Origin: Ichthyobacterium seriolicida
Lineage (GTDB): Bacteria; Bacteroidota; Bacteroidia; Flavobacteriales; Ichthyobacteriaceae
DNA: 64,000 nt
Direction of reading: 5' to 3'
Assembly (NCBI RefSeq): GCF_002369955.1
Contig: NZ_AP014564.1
Coordinates: 370,893-434,892 of the forward strand
The stretch's first letter is position 1; the number at the start of each line of letters is the position of its first letter. This document shows positions 56,910-64,000 of the stretch, in pieces. A model generated the notes under the pieces. It did not search any database. It was not told the DNA's origin and worked only from the letters and a program-made list of their open reading frames with translations. Made by a program: the position numbers and the translations under genes.

Positions 56910-57923
56910 ATGATATTAGAAAACATCTCTCTAAAAAAATATAATACATTCGGCGTAGATATCACAGCCAAATGCTTCTTAGAAATAAAATGTGAAGAGC
57001 AATTGAGAGAAGTATTATTACAAAATGACAAACCAAAATTCGTTTTAGGAGGAGGAAGTAATATTTTATTCACAAAAAATCTAGATAGGCTAGTATTACG
57101 TATTTCTAATAAGGGTAAAAAAATTTTAAAAGAAGATAGAGATAGCATTTTAGTAAAAGTAGAATCTGGAGAAATATGGAGTGACTTTGTCGTTTGGTGT
57201 ATCAATAACGACCTTGGAGGTTTGGAAAATTTGTCATCGATTCCAGGGAATGTAGGTTCTGCACCTATACAGAACATAGGAGCTTACGGTGTAGAAGTAA
57301 AAAATTATATAGAGAATTTAGAAGCTATAGAGATCGCTACTGGCAAAAAAAAGGTTTTCTCCAACACAGAATGTGAGTTCGGCTATAGAGATTCTATCTT
57401 CAAACAAAGAGCTAAAAACAATTACGTCATAATATCGGTAACCTTCAAGTTGACAAAAAAATCACATACTATAAAATCCTCTTATGGAGATATAAAATGT
57501 GAATTACAAAATAAAAAAATTGAAAATCCATCTATAAAAGACATCAGTGAGATAGTCACAGCCATTAGGAAAAGAAAACTTCCTGACCCTTTAAAAATAG
57601 GTAATGGAGGCAGCTTTTTTAAAAATGCTACTATACCCAAATCACATTTTAACCATCTAAAGGAATCTTATCCCAAAATCCCTAATTACCCCGACGATAA
57701 TAATAATCTAGTAAAGATATCTTCAGCTTGGCTAATAGAACAATGTGGGTTTAAAGGTCACAGAATTGGAGATGCAGGTGTCTCTTGTAATCAAGCACTT
57801 ATCTTGGTCAACTACGGGAATGCCTCTGGCGGTGAAATCCTATCCCTAGCTAATGATATAAGACAAAGTGTCCAAACCAAGTTTAATATCAATCTAGAAA
57901 CAGAGGTGAATATAATAACTTAA
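56910..57923 (+). CDS. murB: UDP-N-acetylenolpyruvoylglucosamine reductase
   Basis: Reduces UDP-GlcNAc-enolpyruvate to UDP-MurNAc in peptidoglycan precursor synthesis, using FAD. The 337 residues are the longer (type I) form. Conserved parts are LKKYNTFGVDITA near 8-20, FVLGGGSNILFTK near 46-58, GLENLSSIPGNVGSAPIQNIGAYGVE near 112-137, with the catalytic Ser/Glu region GNGGSFFKNATIP and AWLIEQCGFKG, and the terminal NLETEVNII. It is divergent from pdhA. Confidence 0.96.
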   Translation: MILENISLKKYNTFGVDITAKCFLEIKCEEQLREVLLQNDKPKFVLGGGSNILFTKNLDRLVLRISNKGKKILKEDRDSILVKVESGEIWSDFVVWCINNDLGGLENLSSIPGNVGSAPIQNIGAYGVEVKNYIENLEAIEIATGKKKVFSNTECEFGYRDSIFKQRAKNNYVIISVTFKLTKKSHTIKSSYGDIKCELQNKKIENPSIKDISEIVTAIRKRKLPDPLKIGNGGSFFKNATIPKSHFNHLKESYPKIPNYPDDNNNLVKISSAWLIEQCGFKGHRIGDAGVSCNQALILVNYGNASGGEILSLANDIRQSVQTKFNINLETEVNIIT

Positions 57924-57966
57924 AATACCATACTTTTACCTTGTAAGTGTCTTAAATATTAGGCGA

Positions 57967-58848
57967 GTGAAGAAAAACAATAAATCCAATAAACACAGTA
58001 AATCTAGTCTATATGAATACAGAATTTATGAAGGGATAAATACCGATACTCTCTGTGATAAATGCCATGAAATAGAAAATGCCATTCCCGATGATGTGCT
58101 AAACAGACTGTTTTGCAAATCTTCTGAAAAAATGGATGAAATACCTGATTCTTCCATTCACATTGTAATTACTTCGCCTCCTTATAACGTGGGGAAAGAA
58201 TACGACAATAATCTCTCTCTAGAAGAATACCTGATTTTTTTGAAAAATGTCTTTAATGAGACTTACAGAGTTTTAGTAAATGGAGGCAGAGCCTGTATTA
58301 ATGTTGCCAATCTGGGGAGAAAGCCATATATCCCCATATCAGATTATATATCTAAAATAATGATAGATATAGGCTTTAATATGAGAGGTGAAATTATATG
58401 GAATAAATCTCTTAGCACTGGGCCTTCTTCTGCTTGGGGCAGTTGGATGTCAGCTTCTAATCCCACTTTGAGAGACACACACGAATATATATTGATATTT
58501 TCCAAAGGCTCGTATAAAAGAGTTGTGAATGATAAAAATCACAAATACTCCACCATCAAAAGAGAAGACTTTATGGACTTTACCAAATCCATTTGGAATA
58601 TGAAGTCAGAGAGCGCAAAGAGAGTAGGTCATCCCGCTCCCTTTCCACTAGAGCTCCCAAAAAGACTTATAGAATTGTATTCGTTTGCTAACGACGTAGT
58701 TTTAGATCCGTTTATAGGCAGTGGCACTTCAGCTCTGGCAGCTCTGAAATTAAACAGAAACTACATAGGGTACGACACCAAACAAGAGTATATAAGCATA
58801 TGCGAAAATCGTATCTCAGAATACACAAAATCTATACTCAAACACTAG
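57967..58848 (+). CDS. Orphan DNA methyltransferase (TSPPY type, beta class)
   Basis: Predicted to methylate a base at its exocyclic amino group (N4-cytosine or N6-adenine). The 293 residues have the catalytic motif TSPPY at about 69-73 and the SAM-binding motif DPFIGSGTSALAAL near 243-256, so motif IV precedes motif I, as in beta-class enzymes. TSPPY is more often seen in N4-cytosine types but does not settle it. The recognition region (ARNLGRKPYI-like NLGRKPYIP; SSAWGSWMSASNPTLRDTHEYIL) lies between. The N-terminus has a short Cys-x-x-Cys (LCDKC). The start is GTG at 57967, 43 bases after murB. No restriction enzyme gene is adjacent. Confidence 0.85.
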   Translation: MKKNNKSNKHSKSSLYEYRIYEGINTDTLCDKCHEIENAIPDDVLNRLFCKSSEKMDEIPDSSIHIVITSPPYNVGKEYDNNLSLEEYLIFLKNVFNETYRVLVNGGRACINVANLGRKPYIPISDYISKIMIDIGFNMRGEIIWNKSLSTGPSSAWGSWMSASNPTLRDTHEYILIFSKGSYKRVVNDKNHKYSTIKREDFMDFTKSIWNMKSESAKRVGHPAPFPLELPKRLIELYSFANDVVLDPFIGSGTSALAALKLNRNYIGYDTKQEYISICENRISEYTKSILKH

Positions 58849-58853
58849 GGATT

Positions 58854-59666
58854 TTATTGAAAATCTCTTTCTTCCAGTATTAAGTAGGAGGAATACACAA
58901 ATAATATGAAATAAAAAACACTTAACATCACCCCTGTAAACGGCACATAATCTAGATTTGACATTAGAAACCCGCTTCTAAGCTCTGGCTTAAGAAGGGG
59001 GCCCTGTATAAGAGAGTTGAATACTTCTAAAGGAAGAATACATATTTCTTTTACATCGAAATACATATAAAATAATTTCTTCATAGAAAACTCTAATATG
59101 CTAGCGACAACCATGCAAATAATGGCAAAGCCCGTTTTTTTAACTAGTATTGATATAAACATGGCCACAGACATATAGGACATAATTTGCAAGATATATG
59201 CTAGAGGAAATTGTATATCGCTATAGGCTAAATCTCTGAAAAAATTCTCATTGTAAGTATATCCCAAATAAAGACCTATAAATGAAATAATAATCATAGA
59301 TACTATAGATAGTACTAGAATAAATAATAATTTTGATGCTATAAATTCTCTTATACTAAGACCATCTATAATATTTTGCCTGAAAGTTCTAAAAGAGAAT
59401 TCACTAGTTATAGAAATGATAAACAACATAGCCATAAACACACTAAAAAAGTCTCCCACATAAAAAGAATTTTGTATTACATTTTCAGTAGAATATATTC
59501 CAGAAAAGCTCAATGGTATTTCATTTCCAGGTGCTCCTTGTTCAAGTTTATCATGTATCACAAATACCAACAACATGGAAAGGAAATAAAAACAAAAAAA
59601 TACTAGGTTAAACTTTCTATATTTTATCTTAGCCCATTCTAAAGACAACAACTTAGCTATAATCAT
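58854..59666 (-). CDS. ABC-2 type transporter permease
   Basis: A membrane subunit of an ATP-driven exporter. The 270 residues have about six membrane helices. The start (LLSLEWAKIKYRKFNLVFFCFYFLS) and the region SITSEFSFRTFRQNIIDGLSIREFIASKLLF are typical of ABC-2/BcrB-like permeases. It follows the ATPase gene after 26 bases and forms a two-gene operon. The substrate is unknown. Its C-terminal stop lies 5 bases from the convergent methyltransferase stop. Confidence 0.87.
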   Translation of the reverse strand: MIIAKLLSLEWAKIKYRKFNLVFFCFYFLSMLLVFVIHDKLEQGAPGNEIPLSFSGIYSTENVIQNSFYVGDFFSVFMAMLFIISITSEFSFRTFRQNIIDGLSIREFIASKLLFILVLSIVSMIIISFIGLYLGYTYNENFFRDLAYSDIQFPLAYILQIMSYMSVAMFISILVKKTGFAIICMVVASILEFSMKKLFYMYFDVKEICILPLEVFNSLIQGPLLKPELRSGFLMSNLDYVPFTGVMLSVFYFILFVYSSYLILEERDFQ

Positions 59667-59692
59667 AACAGTATATTTAAATTTGATCTTTT

Positions 59693-60394
59693 CTAACTTA
59701 TTATTTCCAAGAACTTTTGTTCTAAATTTCCTCCTTCAGAAAATTCCTTCATTTCCCCTTGAAATTTTTCCACACCTTTTTTAATAATCATAAGATGAGT
59801 ACACACTTTTTGTATTTCATCTAAAAGATGACTTGCAATAACCACTGTTGTGCCATTTTTTGACACCGTATTTATAATATTCCTGATATCAGAGATTCCA
59901 ACAGGATCTAATCCGTTGGTAGGCTCATCTAAGATGAGTAACTCAGGATCGTTTAGTAGAGAAGAAGCAATGGACAAACGTTGCTTCATTCCAAGGGAGA
60001 ACTTTCCAAAGGGTTTGTATCTTTCTTCGTACAGCGTTACCAATTTTAACTTATCCTCTATTTTCCTAGGTATTTCCTCTGGAATGATATCTTTTATCTT
60101 CGCTACCAAAGACAAATTTTGTATGGCATTCATATAAGGATAAAAATTAGGAGTTTCTAAAATAGCCCCAATTTTCTTGCGAGAATTAGAATCATTAGCT
60201 TTTTCACTAAATAAACTTATAGTTCCTGAAGTCGGGTTAATAACATTTAAGATCATGCCTAAAGTAGTAGTTTTTCCACTTCCATTGGGCCCCAAAACAC
60301 CATATATGGCCCCTTTAGGAACAGATATAGATAAAGAGTCTACTACGGTAGATTTTCCGTATTTTTTAGTGAGTTTTTTTGTTTGTAATATCAT
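59693..60394 (-). CDS. ABC transporter ATP-binding protein
   Basis: Powers the permease encoded next to it. The 233 residues show Walker A GPNGSGKTT near 34-42, the signature FSLGMKQRLSIA near 131-142, Walker B LLILDEPTNGLDP near 153-165, and the H-loop IASHLLDE. This is the CcmA/BcrA-like class that pairs with ABC-2 permeases, used for lipid, antibiotic or surface-molecule export. The 279 bases upstream (60395-60673) hold no gene, only the terminator at 60599-60630. Confidence 0.93.
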   Translation of the reverse strand: MILQTKKLTKKYGKSTVVDSLSISVPKGAIYGVLGPNGSGKTTTLGMILNVINPTSGTISLFSEKANDSNSRKKIGAILETPNFYPYMNAIQNLSLVAKIKDIIPEEIPRKIEDKLKLVTLYEERYKPFGKFSLGMKQRLSIASSLLNDPELLILDEPTNGLDPVGISDIRNIINTVSKNGTTVVIASHLLDEIQKVCTHLMIIKKGVEKFQGEMKEFSEGGNLEQKFLEIIS

Positions 60395-60598
60395 TGAGAT
60401 GTTTTTAACATTAAAACAGAGCCGCTAAGTTATATAAAAATTGAAAGTTATATGGACTTTTATATAAGCCTATCTTCCACTAAGAAATTAAATGTGAATA
60501 GTTTTAAAACTCCTTGTCCCAAAGTAAAAAATAACTGAGTAGATAAAAAATGATAATGTCTTAAAAAGGAAACTAAAATAGCTCTAATACCAAAAATT

Positions 60599-60630
60599 AA
60601 AAAACCGCCCCATTTCATTAATGAGACGGC
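60599..60630 (-). terminator. Intrinsic terminator of the lipoprotein gene, twin of 61942-61978
   Basis: An imperfect hairpin GCCGTCTCAT ... GGGGC (60606-60630) is followed on the minus strand by TTTTTT (60604-60599). A 24-base stretch (60611-60634) is identical to 61955-61978 downstream of the SusD-like gene. It lies about 45 bases past the stop at 60674. Confidence 0.7.
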
Positions 60631-60673
60631 TTCTAAACTTTAACTAAAGTAATTAATCTTCCTAACTCTCTAA

Positions 60674-61747
60674 CTACTGAGGCGCATCCGCATTAATTTT
60701 TAACTTATAGTGTTTTTTAGTAACACCATCTTGAGCTACCACTCTGAATGTATAAATCTGAGCTGTAGTTGCAGTACTACCTACTTTAAGCTGCTGCCCA
60801 TCATTACTTGAGCTGCTATTTCCAGTAATTGGACAAACATTAGCAGTAGTATTAGCTGTAGAGCCAGGAGCAGAATCAGCTTCGATAAAAGCCCCCTCAG
60901 GCAGGATTAGAGCATCTGCTTTGAAATAACTACTAGCTGGAGCCCCATTAGTCACTGCAAGCTCACCACCAGTAGGATATGCAGTGTCAGATTTACCTTT
61001 TCTAAGCTCAAACTCAATAGCATTAGCAGCAGTTAAGCCATCCTTGCCACTATTACCAGTAGGATAATGAGCAAACACCTTAGTCCCAGCTGCAGGCGCA
61101 GTGCCATGTTGATTAAATGAAGCCTTAGCATTAGCACCAGTCTCAGCAACTATAAATCCAAACTCACCTTGTTTTATATCACATTTGTCAGATTTATCAT
61201 TAGAGAATTTAACAACTACAGTATATTTTTTTACTGCGGAAGTGCCTCCAGCTTTAGAGAATTCGAAGTCTTTTCTGAAAGGGCCAGCTTCTAATTTCTC
61301 TTTAGTAAGTTCTGTTGCAAGTATTTCAAAAGGGATCTCCGCAGTCTTACCTGTAATAGCAGTCCCACCTAAGGTAACGCCTTCAACAGCAGATTTAAAA
61401 GTAATAGTAGCCTTAACACTAGCATTACTTGTTAAGTTTGTAAACTGCGAATTAAACGGAAGGTTTACATTTATGATACTATCTCCTACTATATCTGTAG
61501 CTGCAATTGTAAATTCATTTGGATAACCATCAGCAGTGGCATTTTTATTCATATTTCTAGGAGGAGTCTTTGTGATAAATAATTTATCGTAAAACTCAGA
61601 GATATTATCAGCAGTTAGATTCTTACTCTTCTCAAACTTCACAGAAGAAATCTGTAGCTCTAAAGCTTTTTTAGCTGTATCATTTGGTTTACTACATGAG
61701 AAAACTACCAGACCAAGTGTTAGTAGTGAAAAAAGGTTTTTAAACAT
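60674..61747 (-). CDS. Surface lipoprotein, beta-sandwich (DUF5018/cadherin-like)
   Basis: The function is unknown. The 357 residues start with a lipoprotein signal (LFSLLTLGLVVFSCSKPND, Cys at about 18), so it is predicted to be lipid-anchored, probably on the outer membrane. The rest looks like two or three beta-sandwich repeats ending in strands such as KKYTVVVKFSND and YTFRVVAQDGVTKKHYKLKI, as in DUF5018-type cell-surface lipoproteins. It is rich in Ala, Gly, Thr and Asn and visibly richer in G+C than its neighbours. It has its own terminator after it and an inverted repeat in its leader. It sits downstream of the SusCD pair, separated by a terminator, so it may be transcribed on its own. 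Confidence 0.75.
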   Translation of the reverse strand: MFKNLFSLLTLGLVVFSCSKPNDTAKKALELQISSVKFEKSKNLTADNISEFYDKLFITKTPPRNMNKNATADGYPNEFTIAATDIVGDSIINVNLPFNSQFTNLTSNASVKATITFKSAVEGVTLGGTAITGKTAEIPFEILATELTKEKLEAGPFRKDFEFSKAGGTSAVKKYTVVVKFSNDKSDKCDIKQGEFGFIVAETGANAKASFNQHGTAPAAGTKVFAHYPTGNSGKDGLTAANAIEFELRKGKSDTAYPTGGELAVTNGAPASSYFKADALILPEGAFIEADSAPGSTANTTANVCPITGNSSSSNDGQQLKVGSTATTAQIYTFRVVAQDGVTKKHYKLKINADAPQ

Positions 61748-61789
61748 TTTTTTGATTTTTTTTAGGTTTAAAATTCAACAATTAATAAA

Positions 61790-61812
61790 CTACTCATTTA
61801 CTATATGAGTAG
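61790..61812. promoter_or_regulatory. Perfect inverted repeat in the leader of the lipoprotein gene
   Basis: CTACTCAT and ATGAGTAG (8-base arms) flank a 7-base loop (TTACTAT), 43 bases before the ATG at 61747. It could be an operator or an mRNA hairpin. No T tract follows on the minus strand, so it is not a terminator. A second smaller repeat, GTGAAA-ATA-TTTCAC, lies at 61875-61889. The 294-base gap 61748-62041 otherwise holds only the terminator at 61942-61978. Confidence 0.45.
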
Positions 61813-61941
61813 GTGGCGAAATTAATGTTAATTTTTTTAAACTTTTTTTAAAAGGAAAAAAATATTTGATCGATGTGAAAATATTTCACGACAGAACGCA
61901 CCACGTAGAACAGGTTAACAGGAAAAACTACACTTTCAAAC

Positions 61942-61978
61942 AAAAAAAACGCCTCATTTCATTAATGAGACGGCTTCT
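61942..61978 (-). terminator. Intrinsic terminator of the SusD-like gene
   Basis: An imperfect stem (CTCAT/ATGAG with GC/GC at the base, 61951-61974) is followed on the minus strand by TTTTTTTT (61949-61942). It lies about 65 bases past the SusD-like stop, and its core is identical to the hairpin after the next gene (60611-60634). Confidence 0.75.
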
Positions 61979-62041
61979 TCATTCTACGCTTTACAAATAA
62001 CCTAACTTATAAAGTTTATTTTTAATTTAGGGTTTATAAGA

Positions 62042-63505
62042 TTAATGTTTATCCCAAAATAACTTTACACTTAATTTGTCTCCGCCTATGGCATCACTTG
62101 CCTTTTTGTAGGAATCTCCATTAAGAGATTGCTCTGAGACTGGATAAGTAAGCCTATAAGGAGGCGCTGTCATACCATGAGGATTTCCTGCTGGAGCTAC
62201 TAATTGAGGAAAATCTAATCTCCTCCAATGCAACCAAGCAGAAGCGCCTCTATTGTACATTGCTATCCAAAGCTGAGTGCCTATCTTTTGTTTCCAATCA
62301 GAAGAAGTATTGCCGCTAGTAGTATATTGTGCATCTGCTTTTCCTAAATAGGTTGTGGCTTCTTGTTCACTCCCTCCAAAAAATACTATTGAAGCGGTAA
62401 CTCCTTTATCATAATGGTCCTTTGCCGATCCAGATAAAAAATTTCTCTCACATGCCTCAGCTAATAACAACTCCACCTCGCTATAATCTAGGACACGAGC
62501 TGCTCTATCAGATACTTTAAACTGATCTGTTATATGAGAATATCTGTTGTACTGGCTCTTCGCTCCTATTTCTGCTCCAGAATACTCACTGCTACCTTCA
62601 ACTGCTGTGCACAACCTGGAAAGTCTAGGATCCTGATCACTGGTGGTATTACTACTACTATTGGGGAAATCTTTTAAAATATCTACAAGAGTTTTAGCCA
62701 TTACATACTCATTCTTCTTGCTAGCTACCAAACCTACATATACTAAATTCTGATGAGGAGAAGTAGATCTGTATTTGTAATAAGCATTATCAGTATTAGA
62801 TGTGAATAATCCATACCCATGTGCTTTTACAACTATACTCTTAGCATAAGTTTGATCTACATCTGCCAAAACCATACCCATCCTAAGCATCAGCGATGCA
62901 GCAAATTTTTTCCATCCAGAAACAGTAGTGTACATATTGTCGTGTTCATAAGCTCCTGATGTGCTACTGCCTATGCCCTTAATAGCCATATCTAACTTAG
63001 ATATAAGGTCTTTATAAACCGTTTTAGCGTCGTCGTATTTAGGAGTTAAATTTTTAACATCTAAGGCCTCAGAATATGGAATATCACCGAATGTCTCTAC
63101 CAACCTGCTATAAGCAAAAACACTATTTATATCCAAAATAGCCGTTCTAACTTTTTTTGCCTCAGCGCTAACATCTTCAGTTTTTAAAAACTCTTTGGCT
63201 TGATCTAAATTCTTTAATACCTTTCTATAAGTATCTATAAATATCTCTCCAGCTATGTCCTTTTTAGATATGTTATAATTAGACTCATCTGTAGATTCCA
63301 CCTGCTGCCAATGCTGAACCCATAATCTAAATACATTCAGACCCACATCTGTGCTAACCAAATTATCTACAATAGATTTTTGAGCCCTTAAATACAGAGA
63401 ATTAGATGTAGTCTTAGAGAGAGCTCTATAATTATTATTCAAGTCTGTTATCTTAGTACACCCAATGATAAAGACGAATGTTGAAAAAAGTATTATTCTA
63501 CTCAT
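62042..63505 (-). CDS. SusD/RagB-type nutrient-binding outer-membrane lipoprotein
   Basis: A lid and binding protein for a SusC-type TonB-dependent transporter. The 487 residues have a lipoprotein signal (FSTFVFIIGCTKITDL, Cys at about 16) and the helical SusD-like_2 fold: YLRAQKSIVDNLVSTDVGLNVFRLWVQHWQQVEST near the start, YRKVLKNLDQAKEFL, RLVETFGDIPYSEAL near 136-150, and late features SEVELLLAEACERNFLSGSAKDHYDKGV and WLHWRRLDFPQL. It lies 12 bases after the SusC-like gene, as usual. The nutrient (glycan, peptide or other) is not readable from sequence. Confidence 0.92.
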   Translation of the reverse strand: MSRIILFSTFVFIIGCTKITDLNNNYRALSKTTSNSLYLRAQKSIVDNLVSTDVGLNVFRLWVQHWQQVESTDESNYNISKKDIAGEIFIDTYRKVLKNLDQAKEFLKTEDVSAEAKKVRTAILDINSVFAYSRLVETFGDIPYSEALDVKNLTPKYDDAKTVYKDLISKLDMAIKGIGSSTSGAYEHDNMYTTVSGWKKFAASLMLRMGMVLADVDQTYAKSIVVKAHGYGLFTSNTDNAYYKYRSTSPHQNLVYVGLVASKKNEYVMAKTLVDILKDFPNSSSNTTSDQDPRLSRLCTAVEGSSEYSGAEIGAKSQYNRYSHITDQFKVSDRAARVLDYSEVELLLAEACERNFLSGSAKDHYDKGVTASIVFFGGSEQEATTYLGKADAQYTTSGNTSSDWKQKIGTQLWIAMYNRGASAWLHWRRLDFPQLVAPAGNPHGMTAPPYRLTYPVSEQSLNGDSYKKASDAIGGDKLSVKLFWDKH

Positions 63506-63517
63506 TATCTATTTTTT

Positions 63518-64000
63518 TTAAAAATTAAGTTTAATATTAACAGCTAATTCTCTAAATGTAGGCAATGACCCCACACTAAACCCTTGAGCATTACCAGCTC
63601 CCATAGAAGCTTCTGGATCAGCATAAGGAAGGTTCTTGTATAATATCCACAAGTTAGACCCCACTAGCCCCAATGTTATCTTTTTGAAATATTCAGTACC
63701 TAAAGGCAAATCATAAGATATAGACATCTCTCTCAATTTTATATAAGAAGCGTCATACACAAATGCTTTATCAGGCAGTGAGCCTCCGAGACTTCCCTGT
63801 GTAACTTCCATCCTAGTAGTATTCTTAGTTCCATCTTCATAAACTCCGGGATTTAGAATACCTCCACCATCTGCTACCTTATCTCTAATATTCTTTCCAT
63901 TTTCATTTGTAAATGATGTCTCCTTGTATAAACCATTTCCTAAACCATATAACATATCTACAGAAAAGATATCTCCACCCTTTTGACAATCAATCAAGAA
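63518..64000 (-). CDS. SusC/RagA-type TonB-dependent receptor, C-terminal end only
   Basis: An outer-membrane beta-barrel transporter. Only the last 161 or so residues are visible, and the 5' part lies beyond base 64000. The visible segment shows typical SusC end features: DKAFVYDASYIKLREMSISYDLP, then FKKITLGLVGSNLWILYKNLPYADPEASMG, and the final strand FRELAVNIKLNF ending in Phe. It is followed after 12 bases by the SusD-like gene, forming the usual transport pair. TonB-dependent energy coupling is assumed from the family. Confidence 0.92.
   Translation of the reverse strand, partial: FLIDCQKGGDIFSVDMLYGLGNGLYKETSFTNENGKNIRDKVADGGGILNPGVYEDGTKNTTRMEVTQGSLGGSLPDKAFVYDASYIKLREMSISYDLPLGTEYFKKITLGLVGSNLWILYKNLPYADPEASMGAGNAQGFSVGSLPTFRELAVNIKLNF

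Noticed and set aside
60395-60598. Possible small gene or RNA gene in the gap after the ABC ATPase start
   Set aside because: No tRNA-like T-loop, no paired structure of note and no plausible short frame were seen.

Overview
The window is AT-rich chromosomal DNA from a member of the Bacteroidota, almost certainly Flavobacteriales. The evidence is a SprA translocon of the type IX secretion system (T9SS) directly behind ruvA, a cargo protein with a type B (gliding-motility-associated) C-terminal sorting domain, a SusC/SusD outer-membrane pair, the parA-parB-DUF5683-dapB cluster, DUF3822, a class II HMG-CoA reductase (mevalonate route), and promoters of the TTTG-N18-TAnnTTTG type. Gene content and style fit a host-associated flavobacterium such as Ichthyobacterium, but that genus is a guess from memory and not proven here. 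I saw no rRNA, tRNA or CRISPR array.

Layout. 1-5.0 kb, minus strand: dapB (cut by the window edge), a DUF5683 protein, parB, parA, sufE, proS. 5.1-7.8 kb, minus: aroB and lysS. 7.9-18.8 kb, plus: a tandem universal stress protein, a CPA2 antiporter, purC, ruvA and the very large sprA. 18.9-25.4 kb is the accessory part: a frameshifted, truncated IS982-like transposase, loose IS-end sequences, a 1630-residue collagen-like surface or fibre protein, and a small MITE-like element. 25.5-31.6 kb, minus: a Bax-inhibitor-1 family protein, rplT-rpmI-infC-thrS and a DsbD-type reductase. 31.7-37.7 kb: recJ (+), an M1 peptidase (-), ybbR-like and coaE (+). 37.8-56.8 kb, almost all minus: a flippase and metF, an LPP20-like lipoprotein, the type B T9SS cargo, rmuC, a DUF819 protein, ilvC, pdhB, a TPR lipoprotein, HMG-CoA reductase, frr, pyrH, DUF3822, an unknown protein, pdhC and pdhA. 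56.9-58.8 kb, plus: murB and an orphan DNA methyltransferase. 58.9-64 kb, minus: an ABC-2 exporter pair, a surface lipoprotein, a SusD-like lipoprotein and the 3' end of a SusC-like receptor.

How the parts fit. Most of the window is housekeeping: chromosome segregation, tRNA charging, translation initiation and recycling, pyruvate dehydrogenase, and lysine/peptidoglycan and isoprenoid precursors. The surface-related genes are SprA, its probable cargo, the SusCD pair, two or three lipoproteins and the collagen-like protein.

The most unusual object is the collagen-like gene at 20182-25074. It joins phage-tail-type LSAxQG segments, about 570 residues of Gly-X-Y with a 12-copy GER tract and a recent internal duplication, two YadA-like beta-roll heads of 17-residue repeats separated by a CBM5/12-like patch, and a C-terminal S74 self-cleaving chaperone with a coiled coil. 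It lies between copies of one IS-end sequence, so it may have arrived or been rearranged by IS activity.
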